Shown piece after piece: positions 9,020 through 16,991 of a stretch of 64,000 nucleotides of DNA. The first letter of the stretch is position 1. Each line of letters opens with the position of its first letter. Below the pieces are notes generated by a model. The model was not told the DNA's origin. It ran no database searches and was given only the letters and a program-made list of their open reading frames with translations. This DNA comes from Streptococcus parasanguinis (GTDB taxonomy: Bacteria; Bacillota; Bacilli; Lactobacillales; Streptococcaceae): the NCBI RefSeq assembly GCF_031582885.1, contig NZ_CP133988.1:1247501-1311500 (forward strand), read 5' to 3'. The translations under genes were made by a program, and so were the position numbers.

Positions 9020-10824
9020 GTATAGATATGTATCTAGAATCCGCCAGAAGTCAGGCAACTAGTTTATCTAGTATATCCACCCAGTGCGTGCAACAGAATA
9101 TAGGATTGATTAAAGTTCTTGAAAATTTTGTCGCTGAAGAAAAATTAAAAGGGCATGCTTACGACTCAGCAAAGGCGCATATTACAAGTACTGTTATTCC
9201 TTTAATTCAAGGAATTGTCTTATACCAAGAATCTCTGGCGGAGGAGTGTCAAAAATTTGTCAGTCAGTATACCTCTGACGTAGATAGTAAAAGTTGGCGT
9301 CAAGTGGATCTAGAAGAAAAAATTAGAGAAGCAGATCAAAAGATTTCCAGTCTACGACAGTTAATGGAAACAAAATCGGATAATAAGATTTCAGCTTTTC
9401 TAAATCTTTCGGTATCCATAGCCGTATTTGAGGGAGTAAAACAAAAATTACAGAAAATATTAATTAGCCTGCTTACTTTTAATGCAGTCTCTCCAACTAT
9501 CTTTTTAAATTCAGAGCGGTATTTATTGGCCGTTCAAAATGGTTTTGCCCAAGCTGCACAATCATGGGATGCTGCTAGTGGAACCTACTTGCCTCCGAGT
9601 AGTGGAGTGGATCTATCGTGGAAGCAAACAGTCTCTTTAGGATGGCAAAAACGTCAAGCAATCCTAAACAAAGTGAAGAATCCGAAGGTTGAAACGTTAG
9701 AAGACAAACTCTCAAAAATGTCACATGCAGAACTGGAGGAAGAGTATGGAGGGGTGATTCAAGCCTATAAAAGATTTACGACTATGGGGCAGGGTGATGT
9801 GGTTCTCTCCAAGTGGGATATGAATGATCTCAAATTGTTATGGAAGAGATATAATGAAGTTAAGGATGATCATTTAGGGTTATCACCTTCAGAATTAGCC
9901 AAGGTGGACTCCAAATTTAAGAAACGTATCGATGCAATGGATCAAGAAGCGTTAGAAGAGGCCTACCCTGAACTTAAAACATTGATCTCCATGGCTCATG
10001 TGAATCCATATGCACAACTATTTAAATCTGAAACAGAGCGAGCTAATTATCATTACCTACTAGACCGTTATTTCTTTTTAGATAGTCAAAAAATGCTCAG
10101 TTGGCGAGATCCTGCTTTTCAAACTAAATATGATTATTATATAATTGAAGAAGGTATTGATCCTTTTACAGGTAAACCTGCTACACAGGAAGAAATCAAT
10201 CGTGCAAAAAATATCAAGAAGGTGAGAGGTTTTACTGATAGCCTCCAACTAGCAAGTACCTTGTATACATCTTATGTTGGATATAATCAGTACTACAATA
10301 AACCCTATACAACGTTCTTGGATGTATATAGTAAGGTAAAAGGGAAGATTCCTGTCTTCAATAGGAAACCAGTAATTCCTGTTTTTTCAAATAGATATTC
10401 AAAAATAGATTTTACTCAAACTGACTTTGATGTTGAGTTAATAAGAGGTAGATTGAAAACTGATCCAGATACGGCTTTTTTCTGGTCAGGACGAACAGAT
10501 GGCATTGGAGGAATGGATGTTGCGAAAAAAATAGCAAAAAATAAAGGAGGAGTTACATTAGAATCTACGATTGATGATACGAACATTGTAATGCCTGAAT
10601 GGGATTTTAATACTCCTTCAAGTGTAACAGCTTGGGAGGAAGCTTCGAATGTTTACGCAGAGCAAGTATCTGGTGAAATAAGAGCTGTAGTTGGTAGCGA
10701 ACTACGACCAGGAAATATTTGGGAAAACATCGAACTACCAAGATTGAAGGCCAATCCAAATGTTACTAAGGTTACAACAATAGATCCTAAAACAGGGGTA
10801 GAAAAAATTATATTCGAGAGGTAG
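9016..10824 (+). CDS. LXG polymorphic toxin with CD38/ADP-ribosyl cyclase-like C-terminal domain
   Basis: This 602-residue toxin has an N-terminal helical LXG domain (about 1-200), a helical middle region, then a linker (about 420-465) that is repeated downstream, and a toxin tip (about 470-602). The tip carries the residue pattern of the ADP-ribosyl cyclase/CD38 fold: W490 in FFWSGR, E516 in TLEST, W540 in AWEEAS followed by YAEQ, and E573 in ENIELP. CD38 has FWS, TLEDT, FWKTVS with RFAE, and SVEVH in the same order. The inference is an NAD(P)+-degrading toxin exported by type VII secretion for use against rival cells. No secretion-system core genes lie in the window. GGAGG precedes the ATG; the immunity gene follows by 2 bases. 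Confidence 0.85.
   Translation: MSIDMYLESARSQATSLSSISTQCVQQNIGLIKVLENFVAEEKLKGHAYDSAKAHITSTVIPLIQGIVLYQESLAEECQKFVSQYTSDVDSKSWRQVDLEEKIREADQKISSLRQLMETKSDNKISAFLNLSVSIAVFEGVKQKLQKILISLLTFNAVSPTIFLNSERYLLAVQNGFAQAAQSWDAASGTYLPPSSGVDLSWKQTVSLGWQKRQAILNKVKNPKVETLEDKLSKMSHAELEEEYGGVIQAYKRFTTMGQGDVVLSKWDMNDLKLLWKRYNEVKDDHLGLSPSELAKVDSKFKKRIDAMDQEALEEAYPELKTLISMAHVNPYAQLFKSETERANYHYLLDRYFFLDSQKMLSWRDPAFQTKYDYYIIEEGIDPFTGKPATQEEINRAKNIKKVRGFTDSLQLASTLYTSYVGYNQYYNKPYTTFLDVYSKVKGKIPVFNRKPVIPVFSNRYSKIDFTQTDFDVELIRGRLKTDPDTAFFWSGRTDGIGGMDVAKKIAKNKGGVTLESTIDDTNIVMPEWDFNTPSSVTAWEEASNVYAEQVSGEIRAVVGSELRPGNIWENIELPRLKANPNVTKVTTIDPKTGVEKIIFER
10271..10381 (+). repeat. 111-bp direct repeat, copy 1 (LXG linker)
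   Basis: Identical base for base to 11751-11861. It encodes the linker running from YVGYNQYYNKPYTTF through KIPVFNRKPVIP, just before the toxin tip. The repeat ends where the tips diverge. Confidence 0.95.
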
Positions 10825-10826
10825 AA

Positions 10827-11060
10827 ATGAAAATTACAGGAACAAGATCAACAATTACTTTTGATTTAGAGAATGGTTTCCTCTTAAAAGCACAAGGAGA
10901 ATTGCTGATCAATAAAAAATTTGTTGTTTATAAAGATAGTATGACACAATGGGAGCCTCCTCATGAGAATCTTCCGATAACTCAAAGAGAAATAGAAAAT
11001 ATTATTAATACAGCTAAAAAAATGGAGAGCAATCAAACTATTCAATTAGACTTTGTATAA
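10827..11060 (+). CDS. Immunity protein, Imm74-like
   Basis: This 77-residue cytoplasmic protein lies 2 bases after the toxin with GAGG as its ribosome site, the standard place for the cognate immunity gene. The opening MKITGTRSTITFDLENGF, the stretch KFVVYKDSMTQWEPP and the following PITQREIENII resemble the Imm74 family from polymorphic toxin loci. It would bind and block the NAD+-degrading tip in producer cells. The family call is from recall of motifs, not a search. Confidence 0.75.
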   Translation: MKITGTRSTITFDLENGFLLKAQGELLINKKFVVYKDSMTQWEPPHENLPITQREIENIINTAKKMESNQTIQLDFV

Positions 11061-11291
11061 TTATATTGTATTCTAAGAGAAATAAATCTCTATACAGGTG
11101 GTCAGGTTGTCTATCATGGGACCAAACTCCTAGGTGGAAGCGAAGAAGATGTTCAAACCGCAAACTTTATCGGGAACATCGTAGGAGGTTATGTGGCCTC
11201 CTCAGCAACCAGCAAGTTTAGTTTGAATCAACCTATTTTTTCAAATCGATATTCAAAAATAGATTTTACTCAAAACAGAAGACCATTATAA
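11061..11291 (+). pseudogene. LXG middle-region fragment without a toxin tip
   Basis: The frame stays open directly after the Imm74 stop. It reads YTGGQVVYHGTKLLGGSEED, a stretch typical of LXG pre-toxin regions, then FSNRYSKIDFTQ, which is shared with residues 459-468 of the full LXG protein, and then NRRPL and a stop. It has no start codon or ribosome site and no toxin domain. Bases 11232-11274 match 10378-10420 at 41 of 43 positions. This is the debris of an older LXG gene or cassette. Confidence 0.8.
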
Positions 11292-11362
11292 AACATTTTA
11301 AAAAAATAGAATAGAGGTTTGAAATCCTGAAAAATAGAATTCATTACATTACGAAACTTGAA

Positions 11363-11710
11363 ATGCAAGATAGATTGCCTTTCAGTGGCTTTGTAGCAAA
11401 TTTTGATGGGAAGCAGATCCAAAACAAAGAAGAACTATTTCGTTTTCTTGAAAAAAATGTCGGACTTCCTGATGCCAATAATTGGTCATCTATTACAGAT
11501 TGGCTGACAGACTTATCATGGATAAAAGCTGAAGAATACAACTTTATTCTTGAAAATTATGATAGCTTCTTAAAAGATGACTTATCATCTAAAGACTTAT
11601 TTTTAGAAATTTTGGAAGAAGATATTCTTCCTTGGTGGGAATGCGATGTTGAAAAGCATGTTGTTGGCAGTAAGGTCAAGAGTTTTCAAGTTTACATAGT
11701 AGAAAATTAA
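11363..11710 (+). CDS. Barstar-like immunity protein (orphan)
   Basis: This 115-residue acidic protein resembles the barstar family: a first strand ending in FDGKQIQNKEEL, then a helix with FRFLEKNVGLPD, then SITDWLTDLSWI and a helix with ENYDSFLKDD. Barstars bind and block barnase-type RNases. No RNase tip is present; the LXG fragment just before it has lost its toxin. The frame stays open about 16 codons before the chosen ATG, with no good start and a poor ribosome site, so the original start may be lost. It could still protect against rivals' toxins if expressed. Confidence 0.65.
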   Translation: MQDRLPFSGFVANFDGKQIQNKEELFRFLEKNVGLPDANNWSSITDWLTDLSWIKAEEYNFILENYDSFLKDDLSSKDLFLEILEEDILPWWECDVEKHVVGSKVKSFQVYIVEN

Positions 11711-11716
11711 AAATAG

Positions 11717-12487
11717 GACAAAGTTTTAAGGAGCTACCTTAAGGTAACCACTTATGTTGGATATAATCAGTACTACAATAAACCCTATACAACGTTCTTG
11801 GATGTATATAGTAAGGTAAAAGGGAAGATTCCTGTCTTCAATAGGAAACCAGTAATTCCTGAGGTGAACCATAAGGTAGATATCAATGGTAAAACTATAA
11901 CAGAAACCACGAGACCTTATGAGCGTGAACATATTTTACGAAATATAGAAGAAAGCAGGCTTGCGAGGGAGAGTTCAGGGTTTAAAGACTTTTCAACCAC
12001 GAGGCTTCAGCCGGTAGTCAAGCCTCAGCCTGCACCTAAGAATTTAGATGTTGAGGGACCAGTAGTAAATAATATTCGATCTAAATATCCCGATTTGCAA
12101 ACTTATGAATATAATTCATATACAAATCCTGGTCCACTAAATGATTTAAGAGGTCAGCCTAATGTTAATTTTTATGGGGGACGGTATGATGTTGAAGTTT
12201 TGAAGTCTCCTAAAATATTATACCGAGCTGGCGACCAAAGCAATCCGCTAGGGCAATGGTTTACAGAATCAGCCCCACATTCTGAGATAGAAGTTAGAAT
12301 AAATACGGCAGTAAAACCAATTTGGACAGATCGTTCAGGAAACTACACTGGCAGCTCTCCTTTAAATACAGTTTACGAAATAAAAATACCAGCTGGCACA
12401 ACAATATACAGAGGACCTGTTGCGAGTCAAGGAGGCATCTATCAAGGTGGTTTGGAATATGAACAAATTTTTATTGAAACTCCGTAG
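11717..12487 (+). pseudogene. Silent LXG toxin-tip cassette
   Basis: The open frame starts after a TAG and has no ATG, GTG or TTG next to a ribosome site. Bases 11751-11861 repeat the LXG linker exactly and in frame. A different tip of about 210 residues follows, with YRAGDQSNPLGQWFTE, EIKIPAGTTIYRGP and ASQGGIYQGG. The ending resembles NAD-binding ADP-ribosyltransferase-like toxin tips, but I cannot name the family. It looks intact as a domain but untranslated until recombined onto an LXG N-terminus. Confidence 0.8.
11751..11861 (+). repeat. 111-bp direct repeat, copy 2 (silent cassette linker)
   Basis: Exact copy of 10271-10381, in the same orientation and reading frame, 1480 bp downstream. 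It begins directly after unrelated sequence and ends where the silent tip starts. Confidence 0.95.
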
Positions 12488-12543
12488 AAAATAGAAGGTG
12501 TAGAGGTTATTAGCTCAAAACCATTAAATTAGTGAGGAAAGAA

Positions 12544-12849
12544 ATGAAACGAAAAGAATTATTAGATAATATCAAATTAATATTACCACTATTAAATCAG
12601 TACAATGATGGGACAATTCATGTACAAATTTCATTTTTACAAGGATTAGAATGTGCATTGGAAAATGGTGACTCACTCCCTACAATAAGAGAAATTAAAG
12701 ATATCCTTTATCCTCCAAGAGGAGGTCTATCAGACTTTTTTGTTTGGAAGAATGATTATTTGGAACGACTAAAAATTAATGAAGAAATTGAAGCCTACAA
12801 TAATAGATTATGGGAGCTTTTAAATCAAATAGAAAACTTGGAATCATAG
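12544..12849 (+). CDS. Presumed immunity protein for the silent tip
   Basis: This 101-residue charged, helical, cytoplasmic protein is of no family I recognise. The ATG at 12544 has GAGGAAAG just upstream and is preferred over the GTG at 12532. Its place directly after the silent toxin tip suggests it is that tip's immunity gene. Keeping it would protect the cell from siblings that have switched to the second tip. A promoter was not seen; read-through from the LXG operon is possible. Confidence 0.6.
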   Translation: MKRKELLDNIKLILPLLNQYNDGTIHVQISFLQGLECALENGDSLPTIREIKDILYPPRGGLSDFFVWKNDYLERLKINEEIEAYNNRLWELLNQIENLES

Positions 12850-12852
12850 TAA

Positions 12853-13238
12853 ATGCATCAAATTTTAAAATTAGAAGCATTTCATCAATCTCATACAAGA
12901 ATTCCAAGCGGAAATGAAGCATCTGCTTTTGAAGATTTTTGGAAACCAGGAGGACAAACCTTCCCAGGAAATATGCCAGAAGCAAGGGTCATTATGATAT
13001 TTCAAAGTTATACCATTTAGTCAAAAAAGAAAAATTTACAGAATACATCCCCTACCTGAAACACTTCCTTTCAACCATTATGGACAAACCTGAAGAAAAT
13101 TATTGGCGAATTCATGATACTTTGAAGCTATTCCTCAAAGTAGATCCTGATTATGTGACACAGTTATTAAAAGAAAAGCAAAAATCATTATCAGATTTTG
13201 GAATCGAGGACGAAGATGAAAGAAATTACATTTTATAA
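12853..13238 (+). pseudogene. Frameshifted small gene
   Basis: An ATG at 12853 opens a frame ending at 13020 (the part around PSGNEASAFEDFWKPGG). A second frame from about 12985 to 13238 (GHYDISKLYHLVKKEK, then YIPYLKHFL and more) has no good start. One extra G at the GGG run 12986-12988 would join them into a protein of about 128 residues. Neither half is recognised. The location suggests a toxin-locus immunity or orphan gene that has decayed. The end overlaps the NADAR gene start. Confidence 0.45.
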
Positions 13239-13662
13239 AGTACATGATGATTACGGTTTTATGTCCAATTTCGCCCCCTACCCTTTTTCAGATGGTAGTA
13301 AAATCTGGCCTACATCGGAACATTATTTTCAAGCCCAAAAGTTTTTAATACCCGAAATTCAAGAGAAAATTCGTCAGATAGCCTCTCCAATGGATGCTGC
13401 TTTGGAGGGACGCAATCGTCAGAATCCCTTGAGATCAGATTGGGAAGAGGTCAAAGATGAGGTGATGCATCAAGCCCTTCGAATGAAATTTAGCCAGAAT
13501 CCAGATATCGCTAAAGAATTGCTAGCGACAGGAGATGCCATCATCATCGAACATACGCGAAATGATGACTACTGGGCTGATGGGGGAGATGGCTCTGGGA
13601 AGAATAAGCTAGGCCTTCTCTTAATGCAAGTGCGGGAGGAGTTAAAAAACTCTACCCTGTAA
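13216..13662 (+). CDS. NADAR domain protein (YbiA-like)
   Basis: This 148-residue protein has the full NADAR pattern: FMSNFAPYPF, WPTSEHYFQAQKF, a GR motif, RSDWEEVKDEVM, TGDAIIIEHT and YWADGGDGSGKNKLG. Family members are N-glycosidases acting on riboflavin intermediates or removing ADP-ribose from nucleic acid or nucleotides. The ATG at 13216 with GAGG 8 bases upstream is chosen over a start six codons earlier. It sits at the end of a locus with an NAD-type toxin, which may be chance because YbiA homologues also occur as ordinary housekeeping genes. Confidence 0.85.
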   Translation: MKEITFYKVHDDYGFMSNFAPYPFSDGSKIWPTSEHYFQAQKFLIPEIQEKIRQIASPMDAALEGRNRQNPLRSDWEEVKDEVMHQALRMKFSQNPDIAKELLATGDAIIIEHTRNDDYWADGGDGSGKNKLGLLLMQVREELKNSTL

Positions 13663-13691
13663 CCTCTCCTCTAGCTATTCCACCTATTTCA

Positions 13692-13700
13692 TGCTAGAAT
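13692..13700 (+). promoter_or_regulatory. Extended -10 promoter of the M42 peptidase gene
   Basis: TGC-TAGAAT with the hexamer at 13695-13700 and no clear -35. The ATG at 13726 follows TTGGAGG. Confidence 0.55.
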
Positions 13701-13725
13701 AAAGAAAAACACATTTGGAGGCATT

Positions 13726-14763
13726 ATGAATCAGACAGTGACTTATTTGCAGGAATTGACAGCCATTCCTTCCCCGACCGGTTATACACGTGAGATCGCA
13801 GACTACTTAGTCAAAACCATTGAAGGCTTTGGGTACGAAGTAACTCGGACTGCTAAGGGCGGCGTGAATGTGACCGTGCCTGGTGTGATCACAGACAAGC
13901 AACGCTACATCACAGCCCATGTGGATACCTTGGGAGCTATTGTCCGCGCGGTGAAAGCAGATGGCCGCCTCAAGCTAGACCGTATTGGCGGTTTCCCTTG
14001 GAATATGATTGAAGGGGAGAACTGTACAGTCCATGTAGCCAATACAGGAAAAACCCACTCGGGTACGATTTTGGTCCATCAGACTTCTTGCCATGTCTAC
14101 AAGGATGCAGGGACTGTCGAGCGGACCCAGGACAATATGGAAGTCCGTCTGGATGAAAAAGTAACCAATGAAAAAGAAACCCGTGCCCTTGGCATTGAAG
14201 TGGGTGATTTTGTCAGCTTTGATCCCCGGACCATTGTGACAGACACCGGCTTTATCAAATCTCGTCACTTAGATGACAAGGTGAGTGCGGCGATTCTCTT
14301 GAATCTTCTGCGCGTGTACAAGGAAGAACAGATCCAATTGCCAGTAACGACCACCTTTGCCTTTTCAGTCTTTGAAGAAGTGGGGCATGGTGCTAATTCT
14401 AGTATTCCAGCTGAAGTGGTCGAATACTTGGCAGTGGACATGGGAGCTATGGGAGATGACCAAGCGACGGATGAATACACGGTATCCATCTGTGTCAAAG
14501 ACGCTTCTGGACCGTATCACTACGAATTCCGTCAGCATTTGGTGGCTTTGGCAAAAGCCCAAGAAATCCCTTATAAGTTGGACATCTATCCTTTCTATGG
14601 ATCAGATGCCTCTGCAGCCATGAGTGCAGGAGCAGAAGTCAAACATGCCCTCCTCGGAGCTGGGATCGAGTCAAGCCACTCTTATGAGCGGACTCACTTG
14701 GATTCTGTAGCCGCAACAGAGCGCATGGTCGATGCCTACCTCAAGAGCGACTTGGTAGAGTAA
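13726..14763 (+). CDS. M42 family metallo-aminopeptidase
   Basis: This 345-residue cytoplasmic aminopeptidase is of the M42 clan with two metal ions. Expected ligands and catalytic residues are present: H65 and D67 (AHVDTLG), D182-D183 (HLDDKVSA), E216-E217 (FEEVGHG), D237 (VDMGAMG), and the late SSHSYERTH histidines. Members trim N-terminal residues from peptides; the exact specificity is not readable here. It is monocistronic, with its own promoter and terminator. Confidence 0.9.
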   Translation: MNQTVTYLQELTAIPSPTGYTREIADYLVKTIEGFGYEVTRTAKGGVNVTVPGVITDKQRYITAHVDTLGAIVRAVKADGRLKLDRIGGFPWNMIEGENCTVHVANTGKTHSGTILVHQTSCHVYKDAGTVERTQDNMEVRLDEKVTNEKETRALGIEVGDFVSFDPRTIVTDTGFIKSRHLDDKVSAAILLNLLRVYKEEQIQLPVTTTFAFSVFEEVGHGANSSIPAEVVEYLAVDMGAMGDDQATDEYTVSICVKDASGPYHYEFRQHLVALAKAQEIPYKLDIYPFYGSDASAAMSAGAEVKHALLGAGIESSHSYERTHLDSVAATERMVDAYLKSDLVE

Positions 14764-14770
14764 AAAATGG

Positions 14771-14796
14771 AACTACTCCACGGAGTAGTTTTTTTA
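14771..14796 (+). terminator. Intrinsic terminator after the M42 peptidase
   Basis: AACTACTCC pairs perfectly with GGAGTAGTT around a 2-base turn, followed by T7. Confidence 0.9.
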
Positions 14797-14841
14797 TAAA
14801 CTAAAATTTTCTGAAAATTCCTTTTCTTCTGAAAATCTTTG

Positions 14842-14850
14842 TGGTATAAT
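14842..14850 (+). promoter_or_regulatory. Extended -10 promoter of the oligopeptide-binding gene
   Basis: TGG-TATAAT with the hexamer at 14845-14850, no good -35, and AAGGAG ahead of the ATG at 14887. Confidence 0.7.
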
Positions 14851-14886
14851 CTTAAAATAAACTTAAAATTTCTTAAGGAGTTTTAC

Positions 14887-16872
14887 ATGAAAAAAAGAAA
14901 TGTCATCGCACTTGCGGGAGTTGCTCTCCTTTCAGCAGGTATCCTAGCGGCTTGTTCTGGTGGTTCTAAATCATCTAGTTCAAGCAACGGCCAAAAATTC
15001 TCATATGTCTATGAGACGGAGCCTGAAAACTTGAACTATATCACATCTGGTAAAGCAGCAACCCATGAAATCACTGGGAACTTGATTGATGGTTTGTTTG
15101 AAAATGACAAGTACGGAAATTTGGTTCCTTCTCTTGCTAAAGATTGGACAGTTTCTAAAGATGGTTTGACTTATACCTATAAACTTCGTGATGATGCCAA
15201 ATGGTATGATTCAGAAGGGGAAGAGTACGCAGATGTAACAGCTAAAGATTTCGTAACAGGAATCAAATATGCGGCTGATAACAAATCAGAAATGCTCTAC
15301 ATTATCCAAGATTCTATCAAAGGTTTGAACGACTACGTCAGCGGAAAAAATAAAGATTTCTCTGCTGTAGGAATTAAAGCAGTTGATGATCATACCCTTC
15401 AAGTTACTTTGAACCAGGCAGAGCCTTTCTGGAATTCTAAATTGACTCTTGGAATTACCTTCCCAGTCAACGAGAAATTCGTGAAATCAAAAGGGGATAA
15501 ATTCGCTCAAGCAAGTGACACCAGCTCTCTTCTTTACAATGGTCCTTACATCTTGAAGAGCTTCACTTCAAAATCTTCTATCGAAATGACCAAGAATGAA
15601 AACTACTGGGATAAAGACAAGGTCTACATCTCAGATGTGAAATTGGAATTCTACGATGGACAAGACCAAAGTAAATTGGCCAAATCATTCGGTGAAAATG
15701 CTCTTAGCTTGGCCAAACTCTTCCCAACTGGATCTGGTTACTCAGAGCAAGCCAAAGAATTCAAAGACGAAATCACCTACACTCCTCAAGACGCCGCTTC
15801 TTATGTTATTGGTACCAACATCGACCGTCAATCTTACAAACACACTGCTAAGAAGACCGATGAGGAAAAACAATCTACTAAGAAAGCCCTCTTGAACAAG
15901 GACTTCCGTCAAGCGATCAGCTTTGCCTTCAACCGTGAAGCGTATGCTGCTCAATTGAACGGAAAAGACGGAGCAAGCAAGATCATCCGTAACCTCTACA
16001 TTCCACCAACATTTGTCCAAGCTAATGGCAAGACCTTTGGTGAAATGGTGAAAACTCAATTGGACACCTACGGAGATGAGTGGAAATCTACTAAACTAGA
16101 TGATGGTCAAAACGGTCTCTTCGATGCTAAGAAAGCGAAGGAAGAGTTTGCAAAAGCGAAGACTGCCTTGGAAGCAGAAGGTGTGAAATTCCCAATTCAC
16201 ATCGATATGCCTGTGGACCAAACCACACCATCAAGAGTTCAACGGGTACAATCCTTCAAACAATCAGTTGAAGAAGCACTTGGTAAAGAAAATATCGTCA
16301 TCGATATCCAAATGCTTTCGAAAGAAGACCTTCAAAATGTGACCCTCTTTGCACCAAATGCGGCTGGCGAAGACTGGGATCTCTCTGATAATGTTGGATG
16401 GAGCCCTGACTACCAAGACCCATCAACTTACATGGATATCTTGAAAGCTTCATCTGGTGAAAATACTAAGACTTTCCTTGGATTTGACCCAAGTGAAAAC
16501 AATGAAGCAGCTAAAAAAGTTGGTCTGTACGACTTTGAAAAGATGATCAAAGATGCTGGTGCAGAAACACAAGACGTCAACAAACGCTATGAAAAATATG
16601 CGGCTGCACAAGCTTGGTTGACTGATAGCGCCCTTGTTATGCCAACTTCTTCATCAACTGGACGTCCATTCTTGACACGTATCGAACCATTCTCAGCTCC
16701 ATTTGCATGGACTGGTGGTAAAGGAAAAGACCACGTGATCTACAAAGGAATGAAACTCCAAGATAAAGCTGTGACAACTGCTGACTACAACAAAGCCCTT
16801 GAAAAATGGCAAAAAGAACAAGCAGAGTCAAACAAAAAAGCACAAGAAGATCTTAAGAAACACGTTAAATAA
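14887..16872 (+). CDS. Oligopeptide-binding lipoprotein (AmiA/AliA/AliB type)
   Basis: This 661-residue extracellular lipoprotein has a signal peptide ending in LAAC and a family 5 solute-binding fold (ETEPENLNYITSGKAATHEI start, DLSDNVGWSPDYQDP in the second lobe). A lysine-rich C-terminal tail is typical of streptococcal Ami/Ali binding proteins. It captures peptides and hands them to the Ami permease, encoded elsewhere. The start is the ATG at 14887, 12 bases after AAGGAG; longer frames upstream lack a ribosome site. It stands alone between its own promoter and terminator, as AliA and AliB genes often do. Confidence 0.9.
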   Translation: MKKRNVIALAGVALLSAGILAACSGGSKSSSSSNGQKFSYVYETEPENLNYITSGKAATHEITGNLIDGLFENDKYGNLVPSLAKDWTVSKDGLTYTYKLRDDAKWYDSEGEEYADVTAKDFVTGIKYAADNKSEMLYIIQDSIKGLNDYVSGKNKDFSAVGIKAVDDHTLQVTLNQAEPFWNSKLTLGITFPVNEKFVKSKGDKFAQASDTSSLLYNGPYILKSFTSKSSIEMTKNENYWDKDKVYISDVKLEFYDGQDQSKLAKSFGENALSLAKLFPTGSGYSEQAKEFKDEITYTPQDAASYVIGTNIDRQSYKHTAKKTDEEKQSTKKALLNKDFRQAISFAFNREAYAAQLNGKDGASKIIRNLYIPPTFVQANGKTFGEMVKTQLDTYGDEWKSTKLDDGQNGLFDAKKAKEEFAKAKTALEAEGVKFPIHIDMPVDQTTPSRVQRVQSFKQSVEEALGKENIVIDIQMLSKEDLQNVTLFAPNAAGEDWDLSDNVGWSPDYQDPSTYMDILKASSGENTKTFLGFDPSENNEAAKKVGLYDFEKMIKDAGAETQDVNKRYEKYAAAQAWLTDSALVMPTSSSTGRPFLTRIEPFSAPFAWTGGKGKDHVIYKGMKLQDKAVTTADYNKALEKWQKEQAESNKKAQEDLKKHVK

Positions 16873-16880
16873 GGATCGAT

Positions 16881-16907
16881 AACCGAGGCTGATGCCTCGG
16901 TTTTTTT
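16881..16907 (+). terminator. Intrinsic terminator
   Basis: AACCGAGGC pairs with GCCTCGGTT around TGAT, then T7. Confidence 0.92.
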
Positions 16908-16928
16908 GTGGATCAGATGAATATCTGT

Positions 16929-16957
16929 TTGATATTAAAACGCTTACATAGTATAAT
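16929..16957 (+). promoter_or_regulatory. Promoter with embedded cre for the surface peptidase
   Basis: TTGATA (16929-16934), 17 bases, TATAAT (16952-16957). TTAAAACGCTTACA at 16935-16948 fills the spacer and matches the cre consensus at 13 of 14 positions, so CcpA should repress this gene when sugar is plentiful. Confidence 0.85.
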
Positions 16958-16991
16958 AGGAGTGTTGATTACAAAAAGTGAGGAGATTGAC

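Noticed and set aside
11717..12487. An expressed second toxin starting at the TTG at 11798
   Set aside because: No ribosome site precedes it, and the frame there is the middle of the LXG linker repeat; the start would give a toxin without a secretion domain.
9016..13238. A complete type VII secretion locus
   Set aside because: No EssC, EsaA, EssA, EssB, EsaB or EsxA-like genes are present; this is an effector locus only.
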